NCBI GenBank assembly: GCA_019637175.1
Contig: JAHBWD010000002.1
Coordinates: forward strand, 305,472-369,471
Direction of reading: 5' to 3'
Origin: Labilithrix sp.
GTDB lineage: Bacteria > Myxococcota_A > Polyangia > Polyangiales > Polyangiaceae
Length of the DNA: 64,000 nt
Under the pieces are notes generated by a model that was not told the origin of the DNA, did no database searches, and worked only from the letters and a program-made list of their open reading frames with translations. Below are positions 18,407 through 26,151 of this stretch, in pieces. Within the stretch, counting starts at the first letter, position 1. Each line of letters begins with the position of its first letter. The position numbers and the translations under genes are program-made.

Positions 18407-18660
18407 CAGCCCTCTCCAGCGTCGCCGTTTCCGCCTTCAGGTCCTGCGTCGGAGTCTGCGTTCGATCCCGGCGCCGGCGGCGACGTCCCGCCGCCGAAGC
18501 CGCCGCTCTGATCGCTCTCGGGGTCGCGCTTGCTGTTCTCTCCGTCCGGATCCTGCGGAGGCAGCGGCTGCGGGTTCAGCTCCGTCTCGGTGGCGCACGC
18601 CTGCATCGCGTAGAGGGCGCAAGCACCCAGGGCGACGAGGAGGACGCGAGCGGGCTTCAT
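18406..18660 (-). CDS. small lipoprotein with LNPQPLPP motif (first of a pair)
   Basis: This 84-residue product has a signal peptide and a lipobox MQAC at Cys22. ATETELNPQPLPPQDPDG follows, then a Gly/Ser/Asp-rich tail. It shares the exact octamer LNPQPLPP just after the lipid anchor with the next gene, while the remainder differs. Short disordered lipoproteins of this kind could act as spacers or surface-exposed tails. That is inference only. It is divergent from the ABC ATPase gene. Confidence 0.65.
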   Translation of the reverse strand: MKPARVLLVALGACALYAMQACATETELNPQPLPPQDPDGENSKRDPESDQSGGFGGGTSPPAPGSNADSDAGPEGGNGDAGEG

Positions 18661-18797
18661 GGTGGACCGACCTCATGCAAGCATCGCTGATGCCAGCGCG
18701 CAAATCCACGTGATTTCAGGGCTCGAACCGCCGTGCCCCACGACAGGACGACGAATTTCGAGCCTTCTCTGGCCCATCTTGGCACAATCCGCGGCGC

Positions 18798-19496
18798 GTG
18801 GAGCCCGAAGCCCGAGACCCCAAAGCCGCGAGCGTCCGCAACGTCGTCAAGAAGATCTGGGACGGCGAGGAGCGCCGCACGGTGCTCGACGACGTCTCGT
18901 TCGATCTCGCACGAGGCGAGCTCGTGGTCGTTCGCGGGCCGAGCGGCAGCGGCAAGACGACGCTCCTCGCGATCGTGGGCGCCATGCTCTCGCCGTCGAG
19001 CGGCGAGGTGCACCTCGACGGCGAGGCCACCTCGCGTCTCCGCGAGGCGCACCGCGCCGAGGTTCGCCGCCGGAAGGTGGGCTTCGTCTTCCAGGATCTG
19101 CAGCTCGTCGACGGGCTCACCGCCCACCAGAACGTGCTCTTGCCCCGCGTTCCCGACGGCGTGCGGCCCGAAGACGAGACGCGCGCGACGGCGCTCCTCG
19201 AGCGCTTCGGCCTCGCGTCGATCGCGCGCAGCAAGGCGCGCGGCCTCTCCGGCGGCGAGAAGCAGCGCGTCGCGCTGGCGCGCGCGCTCATGAACGATCC
19301 GCCCTTGCTCGTGCTCGACGAGCCCACAGCGCACCTCGACGACGCGCGCGCGTCGTCGATCGCCTCCGAGCTCGCGGCCGTCGCGAAGGACGGGCGCGCG
19401 GTCTTGGTCGCGACCCACGACCCTCGCCTCACGCAGAGCGCAGGCGTGACGCGCGTCCTCGATCTCGCCGCCGGCAAGCTCGTCGAGGCGTCATGA
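18798..19496 (+). CDS. ABC transporter ATP-binding protein, LolD/MacB type
   Basis: All ATPase motifs are present: Walker A GPSGSGKTT, Q-loop FVFQDLQLVDGLTAHQNV, signature LSGGEKQRVALARAL, Walker B LLVLDEPTAHLD and the His switch VATHD. The Q-loop region (VFQDLQL, NVLLP) is of the LolD/MacB/FtsE type that works with FtsX-like permeases. No FtsX-like permease is adjacent. Instead a polytopic membrane protein starts 27 bases downstream, followed by a NosL-like lipoprotein. GTG start at 18798. Confidence 0.9.
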   Translation: MEPEARDPKAASVRNVVKKIWDGEERRTVLDDVSFDLARGELVVVRGPSGSGKTTLLAIVGAMLSPSSGEVHLDGEATSRLREAHRAEVRRRKVGFVFQDLQLVDGLTAHQNVLLPRVPDGVRPEDETRATALLERFGLASIARSKARGLSGGEKQRVALARALMNDPPLLVLDEPTAHLDDARASSIASELAAVAKDGRAVLVATHDPRLTQSAGVTRVLDLAAGKLVEAS

Positions 19497-19523
19497 CGTT
19501 CTCTTGCTAGAGTCCGAGGAGCG

Positions 19524-20561
19524 ATGAACCTCCTCGAGCCCTGGGTGCTGCTCCGGTTCGCCGCCGGGCTCGTCGCGTGCCTGCTCTTCGCGCGCGGCGC
19601 GTTGACGGCGCAGCGGGTGCTCCGCCACTTCGACCTCAAGCGCGCGACCGAGGGGCAGCTCGCCCTCGAGAAGCGCATCGAGCTCGCCGCCACGTTCGTG
19701 CGCGTCGGGACGGTCGTGCAGGTGCTCGCGCTCGTGCTCACCGCGCTCGGCGCCGATCGCATGAGCCGAGGCGTTCGCGGCGCGATGTGCGCGTACGGCG
19801 TCTTCGGCGCCAACGAGTGGGGCTTCCGCTCGCTCGCCGTGACCGGCGGCGTCGCGCTCGTCGCCGGCGTCCTCGCGCAGATCTACGCCTTCGACGCGCG
19901 CGTCCGCTCGCTCGATCTCGCGCGCCCCGTCGCCGCGATGACGCTCGCGATGTTCCCGCTCTCGGTGCTCGATCTCGCCGTCGCGATGGAGTTCCTCGGC
20001 AAGCTCGACCTCACCGCCGTGGCCTCGTGCTGCTCGGTTCAGCTCGACGCGGTCGCGGCGACCGGCGGCGGCTACGCCTCCGGCCCGCGCGTCGTCGCGA
20101 CGATCCTCGCCGCCGCGGGCACGTGCGCGTCGATCGCCACGGCGCTCTTCGCGTGGCGCGCGCCGACGAAGGCGCGCGTCGCGATCGCGGGGCTCGTCAC
20201 GCTCGTCACCCTCCCGCTCGCGGGCGCCGCGTCGGTCCTCGAGGTCGCGCCGCACGCGTTCGAGGTGCCGCACCACGTCTGCCCGTTCTGTCTCCTCCGC
20301 AGCGACGTCTTCGCGATCGGCTACCCGCTCTACGGGGCGCTCTTCCTCGCCGCGATCTGGGGCATCGGCGCGGGCGCGAGCGCGCTGCTCGCGCGAGGTC
20401 CGGCCGCGCGCGACGCACTCGCGCCCTTCGCGAGGAAGCTCCTGCGCCGCGGCGCGATCGCGTGGGCGCTCGCGTTCGCGCTGGCGGCGATCCCGGTCGC
20501 GCGCTTCGCGATCGTCTCGGGCGGCGCCTCGCTCTTCGAAGACGAGAGGAGCCAGCGATGA
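19524..20561 (+). CDS. polytopic membrane protein coupled to a NosL-like gene
   Basis: The 345 residues contain about nine to ten hydrophobic helices with short loops. Cys residues occur in RGAMCAYGVFGANEWGF, in a CCSVQ pair and in HHVCPFCLLRSDVFAIGYPLYG, a His-His-x-Cys-x-x-Cys cluster that could bind a metal or be redox-active. It overlaps the NosL-like gene by 4 bases (ATGA), which suggests the two products act together at the inner membrane. I do not recognise a named family; a role in copper or thiol handling is inferred from the Cys cluster and neighbour. Confidence 0.75.
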   Translation: MNLLEPWVLLRFAAGLVACLLFARGALTAQRVLRHFDLKRATEGQLALEKRIELAATFVRVGTVVQVLALVLTALGADRMSRGVRGAMCAYGVFGANEWGFRSLAVTGGVALVAGVLAQIYAFDARVRSLDLARPVAAMTLAMFPLSVLDLAVAMEFLGKLDLTAVASCCSVQLDAVAATGGGYASGPRVVATILAAAGTCASIATALFAWRAPTKARVAIAGLVTLVTLPLAGAASVLEVAPHAFEVPHHVCPFCLLRSDVFAIGYPLYGALFLAAIWGIGAGASALLARGPAARDALAPFARKLLRRGAIAWALAFALAAIPVARFAIVSGGASLFEDERSQR

Positions 20562-21004
20562 AGCGCCGCGCGTTCCTGCTCGCCTCGATGGGGGCGCTCG
20601 CCTCGTTCACGTCGCTCGCGTCGCTCGCGTGCAAGAAGGGCGCGCCGCAGCAGGCGCGCTGCAAGCGATGCGGCATGCGCGTCGACCCCGCGAGCTCGTG
20701 GCGCACCGATCTCGTCCACGACGACGGCAGCGTCACGTCGTTCGACACGCCGCGCTGCGCGCTCACGTCGTGGCGCACCGGCCAGACGCCGGCGAAGGCC
20801 ATCCGCGTCCAGGAGTATTACGACCGAGCGTGGCGCGACGGCGCCGAGGTGAGATTTCTCTACGGCGGCGACGTGGCCGGCCCGATGGGCCCCGACTTCG
20901 TGCCCGTCGACCCGTCGCGCGCGTCCAAATTCATCCAAGATCACGGGGCCGAAGCCGCCTACCGGCTCGACGAGCTCACCGCCGACTTCCTCGCGAAGAA
21001 CTGA
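20558..21004 (+). CDS. NosL-like lipoprotein, putative copper-binding protein
   Basis: NosL is a small lipoprotein that binds Cu(I), best known for helping assemble nitrous oxide reductase; homologues occur widely without it. This 148-residue product has a basic start (MKRRAF), a hydrophobic segment and the lipobox LASLAC. CKRCGMRVDP follows, matching the Cys/Met region of the family, then VTSFDTPRCALTSW and YGGDVAGPMGPDFVPV. No nosZ is in the window. The coupled membrane protein and the LolD-type ATPase upstream are its likely partners. Confidence 0.85.
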   Translation: MKRRAFLLASMGALASFTSLASLACKKGAPQQARCKRCGMRVDPASSWRTDLVHDDGSVTSFDTPRCALTSWRTGQTPAKAIRVQEYYDRAWRDGAEVRFLYGGDVAGPMGPDFVPVDPSRASKFIQDHGAEAAYRLDELTADFLAKN

Positions 21005-21093
21005 GGCCGGAAAGCTCGAGCGCGCGGCGGTCCGCGAGGATCTTTCGAGGACTTCTTGAAGATTGCACGTAGCGGGGTAGGTTGCGTACTCGC

Positions 21094-21333
21094 ATGACCG
21101 ACCTAGCCACGCAGCTCCCGCCACGAATGCGGCGAACCCTCGAGCTGGTCTACGGCGTCGAAGGCGTGACGGCGGCGAGGGTCTGGCACTGGCCGGGTCG
21201 CGTATCCGTCGGCGTGCGCCCCGCGATGCTCTCGGCGCCGTCGGAGCTCCTTCGCCGCGTCGAGCACGCGGTCGCGGGGCTCCGCGAGCCCGACGAGACG
21301 TGGGACTTCGGTCTGCTCGAGAGCGACTCCTGA
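21094..21333 (+). CDS. small conserved-looking protein of unknown function
   Basis: A 79-residue soluble protein starting at the ATG in CGCATGACCGAC. It has a TPR-less helical start (PPRMRRTLELVYGVEGV), then a predicted strand region (ARVWHWPGRVSVGVRP) and an acidic end. The composition and the alternation suggest a compact alpha/beta fold rather than a random frame. It is followed by a strong hairpin that separates it from the convergent cdnL gene. I do not recognise a family. Confidence 0.6.
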   Translation: MTDLATQLPPRMRRTLELVYGVEGVTAARVWHWPGRVSVGVRPAMLSAPSELLRRVEHAVAGLREPDETWDFGLLESDS

Positions 21334-21345
21334 GACAAAACGCGA

Positions 21346-21377
21346 AGCGCGCGCTCGGCTCGAAGCCGGCGCGCGCT
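21346..21377. terminator. GC-rich hairpin between convergent genes, likely bidirectional terminator
   Basis: The arms AGCGCGCGCTCGGCT and AGCCGGCGCGCGCT pair over 14 positions with one bulged base and a CGA loop. The hairpin sits in the 64-base gap between the stops of the small gene at 21333 and cdnL at 21398, where a shared terminator is expected. The following sequence on the plus strand is T-rich (GTTCGTTTCGTTC) but without a clean T-run. Confidence 0.6.
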
Positions 21378-21397
21378 CGTTCGTTTCGTTCGGACGA

Positions 21398-21904
21398 TCA
21401 GTTGCTGACGAAGATCGACTCGATCTCGGTCTTCACGTTCTCTTCCGTCTGCTCGCGGGCGATCGCGATCTCTTTCACGATGAGGCCGCGCGCGGTGTCG
21501 AGCATGCGGCGCTCGCCGAACGAGAGCTGTTTGTCGGTCTTCAGACGGTAGAGGTCGCGGAGCACTTCGGCGACGTCGTAGATCGAGCCCGTCTTGATCT
21601 TGTCCATGAACCCGCGATAGCGGCGGTTCCACGTCTGGTTGTCGAACGCGATCGTGCGCTCTTTGAGGATGTCGAAGATCTCGCGGATCTCCTGCTCGTT
21701 GATGACCTGGCGGAGGCCGACGGCGGTGGCGTTCGACACCGGGACCATGATCTTGCGGTCGGTGTCGAGGATGCGGAGGACGTAGAAACGCTGGCGGTTG
21801 CCGCCAATGTCTTTCTCCTCGATCTTGATGACCTCGGCCACACCCTGCGCCGGGTAGACGGCCTTGTCGCCAACCTTGAACTTCACGTCCGTTCCAGCCT
21901 GCAT
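21398..21904 (-). CDS. cdnL: CdnL, CarD-family RNA polymerase-binding regulator
   Basis: CdnL binds the RNA polymerase beta subunit and stabilises open complexes, notably at rRNA promoters; it is essential in Myxococcus. The 168 residues have the beta-rich RNAP-interacting domain (KFKVGDKAVYPAQGVAEVIKI, FYVLRILDTDRKIMVPV) and the helical DNA-contacting domain (TWNRRYRGFMDKIKTGS, AEVLRDLYRLK, LSFGERRMLDTARGL). I chose the internal Met at 21904 because the family start (MQ..FK.GDKAVYP) fits there. A long upstream region with an inverted repeat precedes it. Confidence 0.95.
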   Translation of the reverse strand: MQAGTDVKFKVGDKAVYPAQGVAEVIKIEEKDIGGNRQRFYVLRILDTDRKIMVPVSNATAVGLRQVINEQEIREIFDILKERTIAFDNQTWNRRYRGFMDKIKTGSIYDVAEVLRDLYRLKTDKQLSFGERRMLDTARGLIVKEIAIAREQTEENVKTEIESIFVSN

Positions 21905-22343
21905 CAGCGTCTCCTTCGTCCGAAACGTCCTGGGCTCAACCTTCGAACCCGGACCCGCATTCACGTGCAGTATGCAAGTGAACCGCTCACTCGACGAGCG
22001 TCACCAGAGAGCCTCCGGAAGAGCCTCTCTCAGCCATTGCCTCTCATCACTGGGCGGCGTGTTCAGTTCCTGTTCGCGTCTTCGCGCCAGGTCGCCAGCC
22101 GCCGGCGACAACTTCAGGCGGGCGTACTCTAGTTTGTGGACCCCACTTCTGTCAAATGGTTTCTGCGGACGGTGGGGGATTCGGCTCTTCCGCCGCGGGG
22201 TTCACCTCTCCTCGTTTGGAGCTCGCGGGATCGAATCCGCCTCCGCATGCGCGCGAACGCGCGCACCTTCGTAATTATTTCCGAGCTCTTGGGCAGAAGG
22301 GCCCAATCCTATCGAGCAGACGAGTAGGAGTATGTAAGGAAAA
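21905..22343. other. intergenic region upstream of cdnL, no gene seen
   Basis: This stretch separates the cdnL start from the terminator of the next minus-strand gene. It has lower GC in parts, and I see no credible coding frame. It must hold the cdnL promoter on the minus strand, but no clear -35/-10 pair stands out. It contains a 23-base inverted repeat at 21960-21982 and a tRNA-like but unpairable segment near 22170-22255, which I rejected as a tRNA gene. Confidence 0.6.
21960..21982. promoter_or_regulatory. near-perfect 23-base inverted repeat upstream of cdnL
   Basis: The arms TTCACGTGCA and TGCAAGTGAA pair at 9 of 10 positions around a GTA centre. The repeat begins 56 bases upstream of the cdnL start codon. 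It could be an operator for a dimeric regulator of this essential gene, or a hairpin in the leader RNA. No regulator is known from the sequence. Confidence 0.4.
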
Positions 22344-22379
22344 GGGCGCTCGCGCAAGGCGGATTCGTCGCGAGCGCTC
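22344..22379 (-). terminator. rho-independent terminator after the large lipoprotein gene
   Basis: Read on the minus strand, the arms GCGCTCGCG and CGCGAGCGC pair perfectly over 9 bases, with two further base pairs including a G-T at the outside. CCCTTTTCCTTACA follows. It lies about 30 bases downstream of the stop at 22411, in the right orientation. Confidence 0.7.
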
Positions 22380-22410
22380 TCCTCTACTCATCTACTCAGG
22401 TCACGCGCAC

Positions 22411-23799
22411 TCACCGGAGGCCGCACGTCGTGGCGCCCTGCTTCACCTCGTAGATCTTCTTCGAGAGCTTGTTGCCGGTCGCCTCCACCGCGTGCGTCAG
22501 CAGCTTTCCGGCGCGGCCCGCATCGACGAAGAGGCCGAGCTTTCCTTCGAGCGTCGTGTCGACGCGCGAGCACGGATCGGCCGCGACGCCGCCCTGCGAC
22601 TCCACGATCGTGGTCGAGGTGTTCGAGAAGTACGCGCCCGCGACGTAGAGGCCGTCGATGCCGACGCCGAGCTCGACGCGCGGGAGTGTCGCGACGAAGC
22701 CGAACGCCGAAGGGCCGACCGCGAGCGTGCCCTTGTCGTCGGCGTACGACGTCTCGCCGCTGCCGGTCGCGTTCGAGCCGGCGCCCTCTCCGGTGACCTC
22801 GACGCCGCCGTCGCTCGCGTAGCGAACGTGGACCTTGCCGGTGGTCGTCGTGTTCTTGCCCGTCGCGCCGACGATGATCGCGAAGCCGCTCTTCACCTTC
22901 AGCACCATCGGCACCTCGCCGACGAAGAACTGCTGCCGGTACGAGATGCCGGGGAGAACGATCTTGTCGTAGCCCACCGAGCCTTCGCTGATCCCGACCT
23001 CCCACGAGAGATCGGCGTCGCCGCTCGTGCGGACCGCGAACGTCTGCGGCTCGCTCACGCGGTTCTTCACGACGACGCGGAAGGCGGTCTGGAGGTTCTC
23101 CACCGTACCGACCGCGTGCAGGCGCGCGTAGAGCGAGCCGCTGCTCTTCGTGAGCGTGATGTCGTAGTGGAGCGCGTCGCCGTCGCCGCGGATGCGCTTG
23201 TCGATCTGCCAGCCGTCGGCGACGAGGTTCTTCGCGCTGTCGAGCAGGCTCCTTCCGAGGCCGAGCGGCTGGAGCGAGCGCGGCCGGATCTCGCCGCCCG
23301 CCTGGGGCGCCTCGGGCGCCTCGGGCGGAGGCGCCTCCTCGGCGCCCTTCGACGATCGGACGTCGAGCTCGCTCGGATCCTCTTCGAAGGGCGTGTCGAA
23401 CTGCGTCGCGCCCGCGATCGCGATCTCGCCGTCCTCGATGAGCTCGCCGAGGTCGAACGGGACGCGCTCGACCACGAGGTGATCGGCCTCTTGCGTGACG
23501 CTGCCGACTTTGAGGACGCCGCGTCCCTTGATCACCGTGACGGCCCCGGGCGTGAGCCAGTCGGCGCCGAGCGCGTCGAGACGGAGCCAGATGCCCGGCC
23601 CTCGATGCGGCACGACGAGCGCGTCCCACCGCGCCGCGTCGAGCGTCTTCACGTCGGATCGCAGATCGTAGGTCGCCGACGCCGTGATCGGGCCGCTCGG
23701 GATCGACGACGACGCTTCGTCGCTGCTCGAGCAACCCACGGCGCACCCGAGCGCGGAGCACACGGCCAAAATCCGAAAGCGAGTGAGGAGAGAGCGCAT
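22411..23799 (-). CDS. large putative lipoprotein of unknown function
   Basis: A 462-residue protein with a signal peptide and lipobox (CAVGC, Cys23) followed by a Ser-rich stretch. The mature part is beta-rich with few charged helices, a Pro/Glu/Ala linker around residues 150-170, and only four or so Cys. It contains no catalytic motif I know. Its last residues (KQGATTCGLR) suggest a terminal disulfide. It is followed by a strong terminator and preceded by the Ppx/GppA gene about 50 bases away on the same strand. Confidence 0.7.
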   Translation of the reverse strand: MRSLLTRFRILAVCSALGCAVGCSSSDEASSSIPSGPITASATYDLRSDVKTLDAARWDALVVPHRGPGIWLRLDALGADWLTPGAVTVIKGRGVLKVGSVTQEADHLVVERVPFDLGELIEDGEIAIAGATQFDTPFEEDPSELDVRSSKGAEEAPPPEAPEAPQAGGEIRPRSLQPLGLGRSLLDSAKNLVADGWQIDKRIRGDGDALHYDITLTKSSGSLYARLHAVGTVENLQTAFRVVVKNRVSEPQTFAVRTSGDADLSWEVGISEGSVGYDKIVLPGISYRQQFFVGEVPMVLKVKSGFAIIVGATGKNTTTTGKVHVRYASDGGVEVTGEGAGSNATGSGETSYADDKGTLAVGPSAFGFVATLPRVELGVGIDGLYVAGAYFSNTSTTIVESQGGVAADPCSRVDTTLEGKLGLFVDAGRAGKLLTHAVEATGNKLSKKIYEVKQGATTCGLR

Positions 23800-23850
23800 G
23801 CGCCCCCATCGGCCGCTCGAAGGACGAAGTTGCGTCCTTTCTTCGGATCG

Positions 23851-24765
23851 TCAGATGGCGAGCTCTTCCGCGAGGCCCCAGCGCACGCCTCGATCCGAGA
23901 CGACGACGCTCGACGCGCCGAGGTGATCGAGGAACGCGAGCGCGACGAGCCCGCCCGCGACGATCACGTCGGCGCGCTTCGGCTCGAGCCCGGGGAGCTT
24001 CTTGCGCTCGTCTTGCGGCAGGCTCGCGAGGCGCTTCACGACCCGCTCGATCTCTTGCTTCGAGAGCTCGAGCCCGTGGACGCGCGCGGCGTCGTACGGA
24101 TCCATCTCGAGCGACACGGCGGCGAGCGTCGTCATCGTCCCCGCGATGCCGACGGGCGGAGCGTCGCTCGGCAGCGCCGGCAGCGACGCGAGTGCGCCGC
24201 GCGCGGCGTCGTAGATCGCCTTGCGCTCGTCGTCACTCGGCGGATCGCTGCGCACGAAGCGCTCCGTGAGGCGCACGCTGCCGACGTCGTAGCTCTTGGC
24301 GAAGTCGATCGCGCGCGTCACGCGATCGCCGTGGACGATCTCGGTGCTGCCCCCGCCGATGTCGAAGACGACGACGCGCGGGCTCGCCACCTCGATCCCG
24401 CTGAGCGCGCCGCGGAACGTGAGGCGCGCCTCCTCTTCGCCCGAGATCGTCCGCGCCTCGACGCCGAGCTTGGCCTTCACGTGCGCCCGCACCGCGTCGC
24501 CGCCGCCGGCGTCGCGCATCGCGCTCGTGCCCACGACGGCGACGCGCGAGGCTCCGAGGCGCTGGACGATCTCGGCATAGCGATCGAGGCAGCCGTTGGT
24601 GCGCGCGATCGCCTCCGGCGCGAGCGCGCGCGTCTCGTCGACGCCCTGCCCAAGGCGCGTGATGGTGGCGTGCTCCTCGACCGGCGCGAGCGCGCCGTCG
24701 GCCCGCTTCTCGGCGACGAGGAGCAGCACCGTGTTCGTCCCGATGTCGATCGTCGCGACGCGCAT
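23851..24765 (-). CDS. Ppx/GppA-family phosphatase (exopolyphosphatase-like)
   Basis: Ppx/GppA enzymes remove terminal phosphate from polyphosphate or from pppGpp. This 304-residue ASKHA-fold protein has the phosphate 1 loop TIDIGTNTVLLLVAE, LGQGVDETRALAP, VGTSAMRDAG, ISGEEEARLTFRGAL, and phosphate 2 loop VFDIGGGSTEIVHGD. It matches the short single-domain class rather than the 500-residue E. coli Ppx with its HD domain. It may influence polyphosphate or stringent-response alarmones. The gene is 50 bases upstream of the large lipoprotein gene. Confidence 0.92.
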   Translation of the reverse strand: MRVATIDIGTNTVLLLVAEKRADGALAPVEEHATITRLGQGVDETRALAPEAIARTNGCLDRYAEIVQRLGASRVAVVGTSAMRDAGGGDAVRAHVKAKLGVEARTISGEEEARLTFRGALSGIEVASPRVVVFDIGGGSTEIVHGDRVTRAIDFAKSYDVGSVRLTERFVRSDPPSDDERKAIYDAARGALASLPALPSDAPPVGIAGTMTTLAAVSLEMDPYDAARVHGLELSKQEIERVVKRLASLPQDERKKLPGLEPKRADVIVAGGLVALAFLDHLGASSVVVSDRGVRWGLAEELAI

Positions 24766-24790
24766 GGCTTCTTTCGTCCTTCGCCCCCCA

Positions 24791-24834
24791 CAAAACCGCG
24801 AGGCCTCGGAGCGCCATGCGTCCCGAGGCCTCGC
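24791..24834 (-). terminator. rho-independent terminator after the OmpA-type lipoprotein gene
   Basis: The arms GCGAGGCCTCGG and CCGAGGCCTCGC form a perfect 12-base stem (24798-24834). On the minus strand a GGTTTTGTG tract follows the stem. It lies 44 bases past the stop of the gene ending at 24878 and before the ppx-like start. Confidence 0.75.
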
Positions 24835-24877
24835 CGCTCCCGCGCGCGCCCGCGAGGCGCGCCGGAAACCGCTGCAA

Positions 24878-25720
24878 TCAGCGGATGTTGTTGAGGTTCA
24901 GCATCTCCTCGACGTTCGGCTGGACGACCAGCTCGACGCGGCGGTTCTTCTTCCGATCGTCGTCCGTCTGCTGCGCGAGCGAGCCCGCGACCGGGTCGGT
25001 CTCGCCGTAGCCCGCCGCCGCCCAGCGCGCCGGGTTGAGCCCGCCGCCCGTCGCCTTCGGGTTCTTCGGATCCGCCGGCTTCGCCTCGGCGATCAAGAAG
25101 AGGAGGACCTGACGCGCGCGCGCGAGCGAGAGGCCCCAGTTGTCCTTGAAGAGGCCGCCCGGCGGGTACTTCACGTTGTCGGTGTGACCGGCGACGAGGA
25201 AGTAGCGGTTCATCAGGTCCTTGTCGCCGCGGATGACGTCGGCGACCTGACCGAGGACCTCCTTGCCTTGCGGCTTGAGGTCGTCTTTGCCCGAGTCGAA
25301 GAGGATGTCGCCCGGGAGCTGGATGACGAGGCGGTTGTTACGGGGTACGACCTTGACGCCGATCGCGTTGAGCTTGTCGAGCTTGTTGCGAAGCTCGCGG
25401 AAGCGCGCCTCGATGACGGCGAGCTGATCGGCGCGCTGCTTGTACTCGGCGAGCGCCTGCGCGAGGCGCGCGGCGTCTTCCTTCGACTTCTCGAGGCCGA
25501 GGCCGGCAGCCTTGAGCTGCTCCTTCATGCGCTCGATCGAGTTCTGCGCCTCGCTGAACTTCGCCTGATCGTCGGCGATCTGCGCCTTCGCGGCCTTGAG
25601 ATCGGCGGAGAGCTTGTCGATCTCGCGCTGCTTCGCCGCCATCTCTTCGTCGGTGTGTCCACACCCACCGAGCACGAGCGCGATCATCGCGACGGCCAAC
25701 CAAACCCAGAGCTTCCTCAT
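24878..25720 (-). CDS. OmpA-family peptidoglycan-binding lipoprotein with coiled coil
   Basis: A lipoprotein signal ends in LVLGGC (Cys20). Residues 25-110 are a long heptad-rich coiled coil. The C-terminal OmpA domain (about 120-275) includes ILFDSGKDDLKPQGKEVL, VAGHTDN and NWGLSLARARQVL, where the Asp/Arg residues bind diaminopimelate in peptidoglycan. An insertion rich in Lys/Pro/Gly lies between the last strands (PADPKNPKATGGGLNPARW). It should tether the outer membrane to the cell wall. The gene stands alone with its own terminator and is divergent from the H1-like gene. Confidence 0.92.
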   Translation of the reverse strand: MRKLWVWLAVAMIALVLGGCGHTDEEMAAKQREIDKLSADLKAAKAQIADDQAKFSEAQNSIERMKEQLKAAGLGLEKSKEDAARLAQALAEYKQRADQLAVIEARFRELRNKLDKLNAIGVKVVPRNNRLVIQLPGDILFDSGKDDLKPQGKEVLGQVADVIRGDKDLMNRYFLVAGHTDNVKYPPGGLFKDNWGLSLARARQVLLFLIAEAKPADPKNPKATGGGLNPARWAAAGYGETDPVAGSLAQQTDDDRKKNRRVELVVQPNVEEMLNLNNIR

Positions 25721-26090
25721 CGTGTAAGCCTCCTAATTCGTCGCGCGACGGTATCGGTCGCGCGAACGGGTCGTCAAGGCGCGCCGCCACGAACCGCGCG
25801 TCGTCGCGAGACGCCTCATCGATCCTCGCGCGCGTCGAAAAATGATCACGCGCGCAAAAATATTTTTTTTTCGTCCTCAGCAGGGATCTTCCGAGGCGCC
25901 GTGAACGAGTGCGCGTTCACCAGTTTCTGCCACGAACATGGAATTTACCTGTTCAAGCACCGTGGGCCTGAAAATCAGACCATTTGAGCGCATCGATCAC
26001 GCCGATATCGCCATGTCATCCCCGGGAGCCTGGGGACCCCCGCCAGACCGGAGCGCCCTTTCAGCCTGCTCGCGCGTCAAGTTTTTTTGT
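25721..26090. other. divergent intergenic region with A/T tracts, no gene seen
   Basis: This region separates the OmpA-type gene (minus) from the H1-like gene (plus). The half next to the OmpA gene is GC-rich; the rest is markedly more A/T-rich than the window. It holds an 8-base-stem hairpin with a long T-run at 25828-25871 and no convincing coding frame. Promoters for both flanking genes must lie here or just beyond, but only the H1-like promoter is clear. Confidence 0.55.
25828..25871 (+). terminator. hairpin followed by a 9-T run with no upstream gene on that strand
   Basis: The arms GCGCGCGT and ACGCGCGC form a perfect 8-base stem with a 12-base loop. AAAAATA and nine consecutive T follow. 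It has the look of a plus-strand terminator, but no plus-strand gene precedes it; the T-run also starts 7 bases after the stem, further than usual. It might end a short non-coding transcript or be a curved A/T promoter element. Confidence 0.35.
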
Positions 26091-26119
26091 TTGACATGTA
26101 ACGTAGGTGACCATATACG
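26091..26119 (+). promoter_or_regulatory. sigma-70-type promoter of the H1-like gene
   Basis: TTGACA at 26091-26096 is a consensus -35 box. With a 17-base spacer, TATACG at 26114-26119 is a fair -10 box. The block sits 33 bases upstream of the ATG at 26152. A partly symmetrical sequence overlaps it (CATGTAACGTA then TACGTCATG), which could be an operator. An AGGAGG ribosome binding site lies at about 26139-26144. Confidence 0.7.
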
Positions 26120-26151
26120 TCATGTAGATCACCTCTGCAGGAGGACATCGA

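Noticed and set aside
18798..21004. A standard nitrous oxide reductase accessory (nosDFYL) cluster
   Set aside because: The ATPase is LolD-like, there is no NosD beta-helix protein, and the membrane protein is not a NosY-type permease that I can recognise.
22160..22256. A tRNA-like stretch with a GATCGAATCC loop and a possible TGCGGA/TCCGCA acceptor pair
   Set aside because: The T arm pairs over only 4 bases with an 8-base loop, and no anticodon arm with a plausible anticodon forms. It may be a decayed tRNA, but it cannot be supported as a gene.
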